Positions 8,564 through 20,394 of a DNA stretch of 64,000 nucleotides are shown here, one piece after another. This DNA comes from Quatrionicoccus australiensis (GTDB taxonomy: Bacteria; Pseudomonadota; Gammaproteobacteria; Burkholderiales; Rhodocyclaceae): positions 2,604,001 through 2,668,000 of the forward strand of contig NZ_CP075188.1 in NCBI RefSeq assembly GCF_020510525.1. Direction: 5' to 3'. A program made the translations under genes and the position numbers. Numbering within the stretch: the first letter of the stretch is position 1; each line of letters begins with the position of its first letter. Under the pieces are notes generated by a model, which was not told the origin of the DNA, searched no databases, and saw nothing but the letters and a program-made list of their open reading frames with translations.

Positions 8564-9403
8564 ATGAAACCCAGTCACGACCCCAGCCCCCTGTCGCCCC
8601 TCGGCAAAGCCACCGAATACCGCAGCACCTACGCCCCGGAGCTGCTTTTTCCGATTCCCCGCCAGATCAAGCGCAGCGAGATCGGCGTCAGCGATGCCGC
8701 CCTGCCCTTCGTCGGCGAAGACATCTGGAATGCCTACGAACTCTCCTGGCTTAACGAAAAGGGCAAACCGGTCGTCGCCCTCGGCTGCTTCCGCATTCCG
8801 GCTGACAGCCCGCACCTGATCGAATCGAAGTCCTTCAAGCTCTACCTGAATTCCTTGAACCAGACGCCCTTTGCCGACACCGACACGGTGGTCGCGACAC
8901 TGGCCAGGGATCTTTCGGCTGCCGCCGGCGCCACTGTCGATGTCGAACTGGCGCCGCTCGGCCTTTACCCGCTGCCGCAGATCGCCTATCCGGACGGCGT
9001 GCTGCTCGACGATCTCGACATCGCCTGCGACACCTACCAGCCGACCCCCGAACTGCTGCAGACGGTCGACGCCCCGGAAATCGAAGAAACGCTGTACTCG
9101 CACCTGCTCAAGTCCAACTGCCTGGTCACCGGCCAGCCGGACTGGGGCATGGTCGTCATCCACTACCGCGGCCGGCCCATCGAGCGCGCCGCGCTGCTGC
9201 GCTACATCGTCTCCTTCCGCAATCACAACGAATTCCACGAGCAGTGCGTCGAGCGCATCTACTGCGACATCACGCGCCAGTGCGCGCCTGCCGCGCTTGC
9301 CGTCTACGCCCGCTACACGCGGCGCGGCGGGCTGGACATCAATCCCTTCCGCAGCAGCGGCGAGTTCGGGCCGCCGGAAAATGTCCGCGAAGTCCGTCAA
9401 TAA
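8564..9403 (+). CDS. queF: NADPH-dependent 7-cyano-7-deazaguanine reductase, long form
   Basis: Reduces preQ0 to preQ1 in queuosine synthesis. The 279 residues match the two-domain (E. coli-type) QueF. The QueF motif ESKSFKLYLNS is at about residues 88-98, and the catalytic Cys is in KSNCLVTGQPDWG (about residue 186). The end RYTRRGGLDINPFRSS is typical. No preQ1 riboswitch is visible in the 70 bp between the terminator and the start. It is followed by ureD at 57 bp but is functionally unrelated to it. Confidence 0.95.
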   Translation: MKPSHDPSPLSPLGKATEYRSTYAPELLFPIPRQIKRSEIGVSDAALPFVGEDIWNAYELSWLNEKGKPVVALGCFRIPADSPHLIESKSFKLYLNSLNQTPFADTDTVVATLARDLSAAAGATVDVELAPLGLYPLPQIAYPDGVLLDDLDIACDTYQPTPELLQTVDAPEIEETLYSHLLKSNCLVTGQPDWGMVVIHYRGRPIERAALLRYIVSFRNHNEFHEQCVERIYCDITRQCAPAALAVYARYTRRGGLDINPFRSSGEFGPPENVREVRQ

Positions 9404-9460
9404 GGCACCTACGCGTTCCTGCGTATGGCCGGATAGTGGCGCCTTGCCGATAATCCAGCC

Positions 9461-10315
9461 ATGAACAGCCGCCTGCCGATCGCCCCGCCCACCTGGCATG
9501 CCGAGTTGCATCTCGGTTTTGCCAGCCGTGCAGGCCGCAGCGTGCTGCGCGAGAATCGCCACCTCGGCCCCTTGCGCGTACAGAAGGCGCTCTACCCGGA
9601 AGGCGAAGGCGTCTGCCAGGCCATCCTGCTGCATCCGCCCTCCGGCATTGCCGGCGGCGATCAGCTGCACATCGCCGTGACGGTCGACGCCGCGGCACAG
9701 GCACAAATCACCACGCCCGGTGCCGGCAAGTGGTATCGCTCCGGCGGCACCGAAGCCAGCCAGCACATCAAATTCAACGTCGCTGCCGGCGCTGCGCTCG
9801 AATGGCTGCCGCAGGAAAGCATCGTTTTCGACGGCGCCATCGCCCGCATGGACACCCGCGTGCAACTCGCCGCCGACAGCCGCTATATCGGCTGGGACAT
9901 TCTCTGCCTGGGCCGCGCCGCCGCCGGTGAACGCTTCGAAAACGGCCATTTTGACCTGTTTTGCCGCGTCGACCGTGCCGGCCAGCCGATCTGGCTCGAA
10001 CGCGGCGGTTTTGCCGGCAACGATGCGATGTTGCACAGCCCGGCCGGCTGGGCCGGTGCCACCGTTTGCGGCACCCTGCTGTGCAGCTTTCCCGAACTGC
10101 CGCAACAGGCCGCCGCGCTGCTCGAAGCCTGCCGCGCCATCGCCCCGGTCGACGCCGCATCACACGCGCTGACCGCCCTGCCCGGCATCCTCGTCGCCCG
10201 CTACCTCGGCGACAACAGCGAAGCCGCCCGGCAATGGTTCGCCGACATCTGGAAAACCCTGCGCCCGGCCTGCATCGGTCGCCCGGCCGTTTTGCCAAGA
10301 ATCTGGAATACCTGA
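9461..10315 (+). CDS. ureD: Urease accessory protein UreD
   Basis: First gene of the urease operon. UreD (UreH) binds the apo-urease and helps UreF and UreG deliver nickel. The 284 residues show the family blocks [22 protein letters not shown] (split in family alignments), [23 protein letters not shown] and ESIVFDGA. Ten bases separate it from ureA, which has the ribosome site AAGGAG. Confidence 0.94.
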   Translation: MNSRLPIAPPTWHAELHLGFASRAGRSVLRENRHLGPLRVQKALYPEGEGVCQAILLHPPSGIAGGDQLHIAVTVDAAAQAQITTPGAGKWYRSGGTEASQHIKFNVAAGAALEWLPQESIVFDGAIARMDTRVQLAADSRYIGWDILCLGRAAAGERFENGHFDLFCRVDRAGQPIWLERGGFAGNDAMLHSPAGWAGATVCGTLLCSFPELPQQAAALLEACRAIAPVDAASHALTALPGILVARYLGDNSEAARQWFADIWKTLRPACIGRPAVLPRIWNT

Positions 10316-10325
10316 AGGAGTCGTC

Positions 10326-10628
10326 ATGGAATTGACACCGCGAGAGAAAGACAAACTGCTGATCTTCACCGCCGGCCTGCTCGCCGAACGGCGCCTGGCC
10401 AAAGGCCTGAAGCTCAATTACCCGGAAGCCGTGGCGCTGATCACCTGCGCCATCATGGAAGGCGCCCGCGAAGGCAAGACCGTCGCCGAGCTGATGCACG
10501 CCGGCACGCAGGTCCTGAGCCGCGCCGACGTGATGGACGGCATCGCCGAGCTGATCCCGGAAATCCAGGTCGAAGCGACTTTTCCGGACGGCACCAAGCT
10601 GGTCACCGTGCATAACCCGATTGTTTAA
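10326..10628 (+). CDS. ureA: Urease gamma subunit
   Basis: Structural subunit of 100 residues, beginning [20 protein letters not shown] and containing NYPEAVALI and [22 protein letters not shown] blocks, all diagnostic of UreA. It assembles with UreB and UreC into the (alpha-beta-gamma) trimer of urease. The gap to ureB is unusually long (141 bp) because a palindromic repeat occupies it. Confidence 0.96.
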   Translation: MELTPREKDKLLIFTAGLLAERRLAKGLKLNYPEAVALITCAIMEGAREGKTVAELMHAGTQVLSRADVMDGIAELIPEIQVEATFPDGTKLVTVHNPIV

Positions 10629-10639
10629 TTGCAGGATGC

Positions 10640-10746
10640 AAACCCCTAACCCCCCCAGCCCCCCTTGTCAGGGGGGAGTGACTATCTCGGCCGACCGGGG
10701 TGTCACGCCCTCCCCTGACAAGGGGAGGGTTGGGGAGGGGTTTTCC
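10640..10746. repeat. GC-rich palindromic repeat, copy A
   Basis: Between ureA and ureB. The outer arms, C-rich 10641-10675 and G-rich 10709-10742, are imperfect inverted repeats sharing CCCCTTGTCAGGGG and CCCCTGACAAGGGG cores. The centre differs from copy B and holds its own inner stem, GTGAC/GTCAC. The arms match copy B at 14368-14467. The whole could fold into one long hairpin in the urease mRNA. It has no coding capacity of its own. Confidence 0.85.
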
Positions 10747-10769
10747 CCCTTCTCGTTTACGGAGAAACC

Positions 10770-11075
10770 ATGATTCCCGGAGAACTCCTCGCCGAACCCG
10801 GCGAACTCGAACTCAACGCTGGCCGGCCGACCATCACGCTGGTCGTCGCCAATACCGGTGACCGCCCAATCCAGGTCGGCTCGCACTACCATTTTTACGA
10901 AACCAACGCCGGTCTGAGCTTCGACCGCGAAGCGGCGCGCGGTTTCCGTCTCGACATCGCCGCCGGTACCGCCGTGCGCTTCGAGCCGGGTCAGACGCGC
11001 ACCGTGCAATTGGTCGCGCTGGCTGGTGAGCGCAAGGTCTATGGTTTCCGTGGCCTGATTCAAGGAGCCCTCTAA
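10770..11075 (+). CDS. ureB: Urease beta subunit
   Basis: 101 residues beginning [19 protein letters not shown], with [17 protein letters not shown] and [18 protein letters not shown], the conserved UreB core. The stop and the ureC start overlap in TAATG. A ribosome site (ACGGAGAAACC) directly follows palindromic repeat copy A. Confidence 0.96.
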   Translation: MIPGELLAEPGELELNAGRPTITLVVANTGDRPIQVGSHYHFYETNAGLSFDREAARGFRLDIAAGTAVRFEPGQTRTVQLVALAGERKVYGFRGLIQGAL

Positions 11076-12781
11076 TGGCCAATAAAATTTCCCGTCAGGC
11101 CTACGCCGAAATGTTCGGCCCGACCACCGGCGACCGCCTCCGTCTCGCCGACACCGACCTCATCATCGAAGTCGAGAAGGACTACACGATCTACGGCGAG
11201 GAAGTCAAATTCGGCGGCGGCAAGGTCATCCGCGACGGCATGGGTCAGAGCCAGCGCGTTTCCGCCGAAACGGTCGATACCGTGATCACCAACGCCCTGA
11301 TCGTCGACGCGGTCACCGGCATCATCAAGGCCGACATCGGCTTGAAGGACGGCCGCATCGCCGCCATCGGCAAGGCCGGCAACCCGGACATCCAGCCCGG
11401 CGTCACGATTGTGATCGGCCCCGGCACCGAAGTCATCGCCGGCGAAGGCATGATCGTCACGGCCGGCGGCATCGACAGTCACATCCATTTCATCTGCCCG
11501 CAGCAGATCGACGAGGCGCTCTACTCCGGCGTGACGACCATGATCGGCGGCGGCACCGGCCCGGCCACCGGCACCTTTGCCACCACCTGCACGCCGGGCC
11601 CGTGGCATATCCACCGCATGCTGGAAGCCGCCGACGCTTTCCCGATGAACCTCGGCTTTCTCGGCAAGGGCAACGCCAGCCTGCCGGAAGCCCTGCGCGA
11701 GCAGGTTGAAGCCGGCGCCATGGGCTTGAAGCTGCACGAAGACTGGGGCACGACGCCGGCCGCCATCGACTGCTGCCTGACGGTGGCCGACGAGATGGAC
11801 GTGCAGGTCGCCATCCACTCCGACACGCTCAACGAATCCGGCTTCGTCGAAGCGACGCTGGGCGCCTTCAAGGGCCGCACCATCCACACCTTCCACACCG
11901 AAGGCGCCGGCGGCGGCCACGCGCCGGACATCATCAAGGCGGCCGGCTTGCCCAATGTCCTGCCCAGCTCGACCAACCCGACCATGCCGTACACGGTGAA
12001 TACCATCGACGAGCATCTCGATATGCTGATGGTCTGTCACCACCTCGACCCGAGCATCGCCGAGGACATCGCCTTCGCCGAAAGCCGCATCCGCCGCGAA
12101 ACGATTGCCGCCGAAGACATCCTGCACGACTTGGGTGCCTTCTCGATGATGTCTTCCGATTCGCAAGCCATGGGCCGCGTCGGCGAGGTCATCATCCGCA
12201 CCTGGCAGGCGGCGCACAAGATGAAGCTGCAGCGCGGCGCCCTGCTGGAAGACAACGCCAGAAACGACAACTTCCGCGTCAAGCGCTACATCGCCAAATA
12301 CACCATCAACCCGGCGCTGACGCACGGCATCGCGCACACCGTCGGTTCCGTCGAAGTCGGCAAGCTGGCCGACCTGGTACTGTGGAAACCGGCCTTCTTC
12401 GGCGTCAAGCCGTCGCTCATTTTGAAAGGCGGCATGATCGCCGCCGCCGCGATGGGCGACCCCAACGCCTCGATCCCGACGCCGCAGCCGGTGCATTACC
12501 GGCCGATGTTCGGCAGCTTCGGCAAGGCGCTGAAAACGTCCGTCACCTTCGTCTCACAAGCGGCGCTGCAAAACCCGGCGGTCAACGCCCTGAATCTGCA
12601 AAAAATGCTGGTCGCCGTGTCCGGCACGCGCACGCTGAAGAAGTCGGACATGGTGCACAACGGCGCCACACCCGAAATCACCGTCGATCCCGAGACCTAC
12701 GTGGTCAAGGCCGACGGCGTGCATCTGGTCTGCGAGCCGGCGACCGAACTGCCGCTGGCGCAGCGTTACTTCCTGTTCTGA
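11075..12781 (+). CDS. ureC: Urease alpha subunit (catalytic)
   Basis: Catalytic subunit of 568 residues that hydrolyses urea to ammonia and carbamate at a dinickel site. Visible features are the nickel-binding HIH in [14 protein letters not shown], the carbamylated Lys in [12 protein letters not shown], the His pair regions [10 protein letters not shown] and [12 protein letters not shown], the flap Cys-His in MLMVCHHLD, and the catalytic Asp in [12 protein letters not shown]. Length and motifs are normal, so the enzyme should be active once nickel is loaded. Confidence 0.97.
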   Translation: MANKISRQAYAEMFGPTTGDRLRLADTDLIIEVEKDYTIYGEEVKFGGGKVIRDGMGQSQRVSAETVDTVITNALIVDAVTGIIKADIGLKDGRIAAIGKAGNPDIQPGVTIVIGPGTEVIAGEGMIVTAGGIDSHIHFICPQQIDEALYSGVTTMIGGGTGPATGTFATTCTPGPWHIHRMLEAADAFPMNLGFLGKGNASLPEALREQVEAGAMGLKLHEDWGTTPAAIDCCLTVADEMDVQVAIHSDTLNESGFVEATLGAFKGRTIHTFHTEGAGGGHAPDIIKAAGLPNVLPSSTNPTMPYTVNTIDEHLDMLMVCHHLDPSIAEDIAFAESRIRRETIAAEDILHDLGAFSMMSSDSQAMGRVGEVIIRTWQAAHKMKLQRGALLEDNARNDNFRVKRYIAKYTINPALTHGIAHTVGSVEVGKLADLVLWKPAFFGVKPSLILKGGMIAAAAMGDPNASIPTPQPVHYRPMFGSFGKALKTSVTFVSQAALQNPAVNALNLQKMLVAVSGTRTLKKSDMVHNGATPEITVDPETYVVKADGVHLVCEPATELPLAQRYFLF

Positions 12782-12787
12782 GACGGC

Positions 12788-13120
12788 ATGCAGCACTGGC
12801 TTTACCTCGGCGTGGCGATCGTCAGCGAAGTCATCGCCACCTCGGCGCTGAAGGCGGCGGAAGGCTTCACCCGGCCGCTGCCGTCGCTGGTCGTCGTGAT
12901 CGGCTACGGCATCGCCTTCTACTGCCTGTCGGTGGTGCTGCGCACGCTGCCGCTCGGCATCACCTACGCCATCTGGTCCGGCGTCGGCGTCGCGCTGGTC
13001 GCCCTGTCCGGGTGGCTGCTCTACGGCCAGGCGCTTGACCTGGCAGCCGTGCTCGGCCTGACGCTGATCGTCGCCGGCGTCATCGTCCTCAACCTCTTCT
13101 CGAAAACCGTCGCTCACTGA
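12788..13120 (+). CDS. Small multidrug resistance (EmrE-like) transporter
   Basis: Four-helix inner-membrane proton antiporter of 110 residues, six bases after ureC and five before ureE. It has the essential Glu at position 14 ([14 protein letters not shown]), GFTRPLPS, and [18 protein letters not shown] as in EmrE. The AIWSGVG pattern points to the quaternary-cation branch rather than the guanidinium (Gdx/SugE) branch. Its place inside a urease operon is unusual; its substrate is not known. The pairing could be chance or could serve export of a cationic amine or guanidine-like compound. Confidence 0.9.
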   Translation: MQHWLYLGVAIVSEVIATSALKAAEGFTRPLPSLVVVIGYGIAFYCLSVVLRTLPLGITYAIWSGVGVALVALSGWLLYGQALDLAAVLGLTLIVAGVIVLNLFSKTVAH

Positions 13121-13125
13121 ACCCC

Positions 13126-13662
13126 ATGCTCATCCTCAACCACCGCAGCACCGCTGCCGCCACCGACTCCGTCGCGCTGGCCTACGACGAACGCAAGCGC
13201 AGCCGCCTCAAGGTGACTCTCGCTTCCGGCCTGGAAGCCGGCATCTTTCTCGAACGCGGTGACCACCTGCACGACGGCGACAAGCTGGTGGCTGAAGACG
13301 GTTCGACCGTCGTCGAAATCCTCGCCGCACCGGAAAAGCTGATCGAGGCCGTCGCCGACAGCCCGCTGCTCTTCGCTCGCGCCGCCTATCACCTCGGCAA
13401 CCGGCATGTGCCGGTACAGATCCTGCCGACGGAGAACGGCGGCAAGCTGCGCTTCCAGACCGACCACGTGCTGGCCGACATGGCGCGCGGCCTGGGCTGC
13501 ACGATCAGCGAAGCCGAAGCGCCCTTCCAGCCGGAATCCGGTGCCTATGGTGCGCATGGCGGTCATCACCACGGCAACGACGAAGCGACGACCGACCTGC
13601 ACAACCCCGGCCACGGACCGCATCGCTCGGTGCCGAAAATCCACGAGTTCAAGCCGCGTTGA
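13126..13662 (+). CDS. ureE: Urease accessory nickel chaperone UreE
   Basis: Nickel metallochaperone of 178 residues. The N-terminal peptide-binding domain is followed by a metal-binding domain containing YHLGNRHVPVQI (conserved dimer-interface His). The C-terminal tail is His-rich (GAHGGHHHGND and later His), a nickel reservoir as in Klebsiella UreE. It overlaps the ureF start by four bases (TTGA). Confidence 0.94.
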   Translation: MLILNHRSTAAATDSVALAYDERKRSRLKVTLASGLEAGIFLERGDHLHDGDKLVAEDGSTVVEILAAPEKLIEAVADSPLLFARAAYHLGNRHVPVQILPTENGGKLRFQTDHVLADMARGLGCTISEAEAPFQPESGAYGAHGGHHHGNDEATTDLHNPGHGPHRSVPKIHEFKPR

Positions 13663-14345
13663 GCGCAGCCCTGCAACTCGCCCGCCTGCTACAACTGGCC
13701 AGCCCGGCGCTACCGGTCGGCGCCTACACCTATTCGCAGGGTCTAGAATGGGCGGTCGAATCGGGCGTCATCACCGACGAAACCACGGCCGGCCGCTGGA
13801 TTGCCGACCTGATGCAGCATGGCATCGGCCGTTATGAAGCGCCGCTGGTTTTTGCCCTGATGGCAGCGTGGACCGCTGGCGACAGCGCCGAAATCGCCCG
13901 CCTCAATGGCGAATTCCTGGCCAGCCGCGAATCGGCCGAACTGCGCGCCGAAACCGCCCAGATGGGCTTCTCGCTCAACCGGCTGGTGCGCGATTTGCGC
14001 GACCCGGACTTGGCAAGTGTTGAAAGCACGCTGGCCAGCCTCGGTGAAATCGCCTTCCCGACCGGCTGGGCCGGCCTCGCCGCCAGCTGGAAAATCGCCC
14101 CCGAAGCCGCGTTGACCGCCTACCTCTGGTCCTGGGCGGAAAACCAGGTGATGGCCGCATTGAAAGCCGTACCGCTCGGCCAGGCCGCCGGCCAGCGCCT
14201 GCTTGCAGAACTGGGGGGCAGGATTCCCGCCGTAGCGGTCGACGCGCAAAAACTGCCCGAAATGCAGTGGTCCAACTTCACCCCAGCCTTCGCCATCGCC
14301 TGCGCGCGGCACGAAACGCAGTATTCGCGACTGTTCCGGTCTTGA
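13659..14345 (+). CDS. ureF: Urease accessory protein UreF
   Basis: 228 residues. It starts with TTG, overlapping the ureE stop, and reads LQLASPALPVGAYTYSQGLE, the UreF hallmark. An all-helical protein that with UreD and UreG controls nickel insertion. No ATG in this frame would keep the conserved N-terminus, so the TTG start is well supported. Nine bases after its stop, a DUF559 gene interrupts the usual ureF-ureG adjacency. Confidence 0.93.
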   Translation: MSAALQLARLLQLASPALPVGAYTYSQGLEWAVESGVITDETTAGRWIADLMQHGIGRYEAPLVFALMAAWTAGDSAEIARLNGEFLASRESAELRAETAQMGFSLNRLVRDLRDPDLASVESTLASLGEIAFPTGWAGLAASWKIAPEAALTAYLWSWAENQVMAALKAVPLGQAAGQRLLAELGGRIPAVAVDAQKLPEMQWSNFTPAFAIACARHETQYSRLFRS

Positions 14346-14353
14346 GATTTGAA

Positions 14354-14848
14354 ATGGCGGCAAAAACCTTAACCCCCCCTAGCCCCCCCTTGTCAGGGGG
14401 GGAATATAGTGGCGACGGTTCAACCGCCACTCCCTCCCCTGAAAAGGGGAGGGCTGGGGAGGGGTTTGAGGCCGCCCCCCCAAAGCACAAATTTCTCGCC
14501 TACGAAAAGCGCCTGACTGCTTTCGCCCGCACAAACCGCCAGCAGCCAACGCCGGCCGAAAATCTGATCTGGCAGAAAGTCCTGCGCAACCGGCAATTTT
14601 TCGGCCACAAATTCCTCCGGCAAAAACCCGTTGGCCCCTACGTCGTCGATTTCTACTGCGCCGGACTCAATCTGGTCATCGAAATCGACGGCGACAGTCA
14701 CGCAGAACAGCAGGACGATGCCAAACGAACGGCCTTCCTTGAAGGCCAGGGCCTGCGTGTCCTCCGCTACACCAACCGCGACATCCTGAACAATCTTCCC
14801 GGTGTTTACGAACACCTCCAACAGCAACTGGAACAAACCCTATCATGA
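14354..14848 (+). CDS. DUF559 (Vsr/PD-(D/E)XK-like) protein starting in a palindromic repeat
   Basis: Protein of 164 residues. About residues 52-160 form a DUF559 domain: [40 protein letters not shown] (the D-x(n)-E-x-D core expected of this nuclease fold) and [12 protein letters not shown]. The first 40 residues are encoded by the palindromic repeat ([23 protein letters not shown]) and are probably not a folded domain; the true start may be lower. It overlaps ureG by four bases (ATGA). DUF559 proteins are nuclease-like but uncharacterised. It is an intruder in the urease operon. Confidence 0.82.
   Translation: MAAKTLTPPSPPLSGGEYSGDGSTATPSPEKGRAGEGFEAAPPKHKFLAYEKRLTAFARTNRQQPTPAENLIWQKVLRNRQFFGHKFLRQKPVGPYVVDFYCAGLNLVIEIDGDSHAEQQDDAKRTAFLEGQGLRVLRYTNRDILNNLPGVYEHLQQQLEQTLS
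14368..14467. repeat. GC-rich palindromic repeat, copy B
   Basis: Arms AACCCCCCCTAGCCCCCCCT-TGTCAGGGG and CCCCTGAAAAGGGG-AGGGCTGGGGAGGGG match copy A at 10640-10746. The centre is unrelated in sequence yet again self-complementary: AGTGGCG/CGCCACT around ACGGTTCAAC. The DUF559 reading frame starts just upstream and runs through it. Confidence 0.85.
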
Positions 14849-15450
14849 GCAAACAAGCCCTGCGCGTCGGCATCGGCGGCCCCGTCGGTTCCGGCAAGAC
14901 CGCCCTCACCCTGGCCCTGTGCCAGGCCCTGCGCGAGCAGATCGACATGGCCGTGGTCACCAACGACATCTACACCGCCGAGGACGCCAAGTTCCTGGTC
15001 AATCATTCGGCGCTGGCGCCGGAGCGCATCATCGGCGTTGAAACCGGCGGTTGCCCGCACACGGCGATCCGCGAGGATGCGTCGATCAATCTCGAGGCGG
15101 TCGACCGCCTGCAACGCGCCTTTCCCGGCGTCGAGCTGATTCTCGTCGAATCCGGCGGCGACAATTTGGCCGCGACCTTCTCGCCGGAACTCTCCGACCT
15201 GACGCTCTACGTCATCGACGTCGCGGCCGGCGAGAAAATTCCGCGCAAGGGCGGCCCCGGCATCACCAAGTCCGACCTGCTGATCATCAACAAGATCGAC
15301 CTCGCACCCATGGTCGGCGCCTCGCTCGAGGTCATGGCGAGCGATGCCAAGGCGCAGCGCGGCGCGCGGCCCTTCGTGTTCACCAACCTGAAGACCGGTC
15401 AGGGCCTGGACGAGATCATCGCCTTCATCCGCGAAAAAGGCATGCTTTAG
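14845..15450 (+). CDS. ureG: Urease accessory GTPase UreG
   Basis: SIMIBI-class GTPase of 201 residues that drives nickel delivery. The P-loop is [11 protein letters not shown], followed by [14 protein letters not shown], the nickel-binding CPH motif in [12 protein letters not shown], the switch region [15 protein letters not shown], and the base motif NKID. Last gene of the urease operon. Confidence 0.97.
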   Translation: MSKQALRVGIGGPVGSGKTALTLALCQALREQIDMAVVTNDIYTAEDAKFLVNHSALAPERIIGVETGGCPHTAIREDASINLEAVDRLQRAFPGVELILVESGGDNLAATFSPELSDLTLYVIDVAAGEKIPRKGGPGITKSDLLIINKIDLAPMVGASLEVMASDAKAQRGARPFVFTNLKTGQGLDEIIAFIREKGML

Positions 15451-15471
15451 GCCGTTGACCGGTGGGCGGCA

Positions 15472-15849
15472 TCACGGCCGGTCGACGACGAATTGCAGGC
15501 GATTTCCCCTGGCGTCCACACCGCTGCCCTGCAACGAGCGGCAGGTGATGGCGCGCCAGGTGAAGGGGATTTCCCGCCCATCCGAACAGCGGGCCAAGCC
15601 TTCCCCGCTTTCACCCAGACAGGAACCGGGGTTGGGCGACGACTTGGCCGGCTCGGCGACACCATCGCAGGAGAGGCCGCTGTTGCGCTCGCTCAGCACG
15701 AAACGCCCGCCGCCGCTGTTGCCCGGATAGCCCTTGCCGCGCAGTTCGCCCGCCACGTCGCTCAGGCTGCCACGCGCCTGGTAGCCATAGGCGCAGGCGC
15801 CGAGCAGCAGCACCAGGGCGAGGGGAAAGACGCGGGATTTTTTGTTCAC
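15472..15849 (-). CDS. Small lipoprotein, function unknown
   Basis: 125 residues with a lipoprotein signal peptide, ALVLLLGAC (lipobox Cys at about residue 19). The mature part is Gly-rich, has three further Cys (SCDG, GSCLG, ITCRS) and no recognised domain; the spacing of Cys suggests disulfides in the periplasm. Convergent with ureG and divergent from dapC. The family was not recognised. Confidence 0.65.
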   Translation of the reverse strand: MNKKSRVFPLALVLLLGACAYGYQARGSLSDVAGELRGKGYPGNSGGGRFVLSERNSGLSCDGVAEPAKSSPNPGSCLGESGEGLARCSDGREIPFTWRAITCRSLQGSGVDARGNRLQFVVDRP

Positions 15850-15908
15850 GAGGCAGCAACACTGTTTTCGGGGATAATCGACATTTTTACACCCATTCGA
15901 CGCCCGCC

Positions 15909-17099
15909 GTGAATCCGCATCTCGCCCAACTCCAGCCCTACCCCTTCGAAAAGCTGCGCGCCCTGTTCGCCGGCGTCACCCCGAACCCGCAATACAAAGA
16001 GATCAAACTGTCGATCGGCGAGCCGCAGCACGCGACGCCGCCCTTCATCATGGACGCGCTGGCCAAGGGCCTGAACGGCCTCGCCAACTACCCGACGACG
16101 CCGGGCATGCCGGCCCTGCGCCAGGCCATCGCCGCCTGGTGTGGCCGCCGCTACGGCCTGCAGCTTGATGCCGAAACCGAAATCCTGCCGGTCAACGGCT
16201 CGCGCGAGGCACTTTTCTCCTTCGCCCAGACGGTGATCGACCCGAGCCGTGGCTACGTGCCGCTGATCGCCAGCCCGAACCCCTTCTACCAGATCTACGA
16301 AGGCGCCGCCTACCTGTCGGGCGCCGAACCGCGCTTCCTCAACAACCTGCCCGACAACGGCTTCGCCTTCGACTACGCAGCACTGTCGGAAGAGGAATGG
16401 GCGCGCGTCCAGCTCTTCTACGTCTGCTCGCCGGGCAACCCGACCGGCAAAGTGCTGTCGCTGGACGACTGGAAGACGCTGTTCGCCCTCTCCGACAAGT
16501 ACGGTTTCATCATCGCCTCCGACGAGTGCTATTCCGAGATCTACTTCGACGAAGCCAACCCGCCGATCGGCGGCCTCCAGGCCGCCCAGCTGCTCGGCCG
16601 CACAAACGATCGCCTGGTCATGTTCTCCAGCCTGTCGAAGCGCTCCAACGTGCCGGGCATGCGCTCCGGCTTCGTCGCCGGCGACGCCAAGATCCTCAAG
16701 AAATTCCTGCTCTACCGCACCTACCATGGCTGCGCCATGGCGCCCCCGGTGCAGACCGCCTCGATCGCGGCCTGGAACGACGAGGCGCACGTCCTCGACA
16801 ACCGCGACCAGTACCGCGCCAAATTCGCCGCCGTGACACCGCTGATTGCCGACGTGCTCGGCACCGCCCAGCCCGACGCCGGTTTCTACCTGTGGGCGAA
16901 GACGCCGATCGTGGACACCGAATTCGCCCGCGGCCTGCTCGAACACTATAATGTCGTGGTCCTGCCCGGCAGCTTCCTCGCCCGCGAGGCCAACGGCGTC
17001 AACCCGGGCAGCAATTTCATCCGCATCGCGCTGGTCGCGTCGCTCGAGGAATGCCTCGAAGCGGCCAGCCGTATCCGTCAATTTGCCCAACAACTTTAA
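15909..17099 (+). CDS. dapC: Succinyldiaminopimelate transaminase
   Basis: PLP-dependent class I aminotransferase of 396 residues with a GTG start. It has [33 protein letters not shown] and the PLP-Lys region [16 protein letters not shown]. The sequence pattern and the adjacent dapD point to DapC, which converts N-succinyl-2-amino-6-ketopimelate to N-succinyl-L,L-diaminopimelate in lysine/peptidoglycan synthesis. dapD follows at 16 bp. Confidence 0.9.
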   Translation: MNPHLAQLQPYPFEKLRALFAGVTPNPQYKEIKLSIGEPQHATPPFIMDALAKGLNGLANYPTTPGMPALRQAIAAWCGRRYGLQLDAETEILPVNGSREALFSFAQTVIDPSRGYVPLIASPNPFYQIYEGAAYLSGAEPRFLNNLPDNGFAFDYAALSEEEWARVQLFYVCSPGNPTGKVLSLDDWKTLFALSDKYGFIIASDECYSEIYFDEANPPIGGLQAAQLLGRTNDRLVMFSSLSKRSNVPGMRSGFVAGDAKILKKFLLYRTYHGCAMAPPVQTASIAAWNDEAHVLDNRDQYRAKFAAVTPLIADVLGTAQPDAGFYLWAKTPIVDTEFARGLLEHYNVVVLPGSFLAREANGVNPGSNFIRIALVASLEECLEAASRIRQFAQQL

Positions 17100-17115
17100 A
17101 CAGAGAGAACCCTCC

Positions 17116-17934
17116 ATGAGCCATCCGCTGCAAACCATCATCGACGAACTCTGGGAACGCCGTACCGAGCTGTCCCCGCAATCCCCGGTGGACACCGTTG
17201 CCGCCATCAACCAGGTGATCGCCGAACTGGACTCGGGCGCCATCCGTGTCGCCGAAAAGATCAATGGTGCATGGATCGTCAACCAGTGGATAAAGAAAGC
17301 CGTGCTGCTCTCCTTCCGCACCCGCGACAACCGCGTCCAGGAAGCCGGCGACGTGCGCTTCTACGACAAGGTAGACACCAAGTTTACCGACTGGAGTGAA
17401 GAAGACTTCAAGCGAGGCGGCTTCCGCGTCGTGCCGGGCGCCTTCGCGCGCAAGGGTTCGCACATCGCCAAGAACGTCGTGCTGATGCCCTCCTTCGTCA
17501 ATATCGGCGCCTTCGTCGATGAAGGCACCATGGTCGACACCTGGGCCACCGTCGGTTCCTGCGCGCAGATCGGCAAGAACGTGCACCTGTCGGGCGGCGT
17601 CGGTATCGGCGGCGTGCTCGAGCCTATCCAGGCCGGCCCGGTCATCATCGAAGACAACTGCTTCATCGGCGCCCGTTCGGAAGTCGTTGAAGGCGTCGTC
17701 GTCGAAGAAAATTCCGTGCTCGGCATGGGCGTCTATCTCGGCCAGAGCACCCCGATCTACAACCGTGAAACCGGCGAAATCAGCTACGGCCGCGTGCCGA
17801 GCGGTTCCGTGGTGGTCAGCGGCAACCTGCCCAAGGGCGACGGCGCCTACAGCATGTACGCCGCCATCATCGTCAAGCGCGTCGATGCCCAGACCCGCTC
17901 GAAGACCAGTATCAACGACCTGCTGCGCCCTTGA
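17116..17934 (+). CDS. dapD: Tetrahydrodipicolinate N-succinyltransferase
   Basis: 272 residues, trimeric left-handed beta-helix enzyme of the succinylase branch of lysine synthesis. An N-terminal helical domain ([13 protein letters not shown]) precedes hexapeptide repeats from about residue 100 ([39 protein letters not shown]). The start ATG at 17116 follows AGAGAACCCTCC. It supplies the substrate of DapC. Confidence 0.96.
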   Translation: MSHPLQTIIDELWERRTELSPQSPVDTVAAINQVIAELDSGAIRVAEKINGAWIVNQWIKKAVLLSFRTRDNRVQEAGDVRFYDKVDTKFTDWSEEDFKRGGFRVVPGAFARKGSHIAKNVVLMPSFVNIGAFVDEGTMVDTWATVGSCAQIGKNVHLSGGVGIGGVLEPIQAGPVIIEDNCFIGARSEVVEGVVVEENSVLGMGVYLGQSTPIYNRETGEISYGRVPSGSVVVSGNLPKGDGAYSMYAAIIVKRVDAQTRSKTSINDLLRP

Positions 17935-17942
17935 GCCATGAC

Positions 17943-20358
<2,416 letters not shown>

Positions 20359-20394
20359 GCACTCGATCCTGCCAACCCGATCCTGATAACTAAA

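Noticed and set aside
11072..12496. A 474-codon minus-strand frame opposite ureC
   Set aside because: ureC is complete with all active-site residues; the antisense translation is low-complexity.
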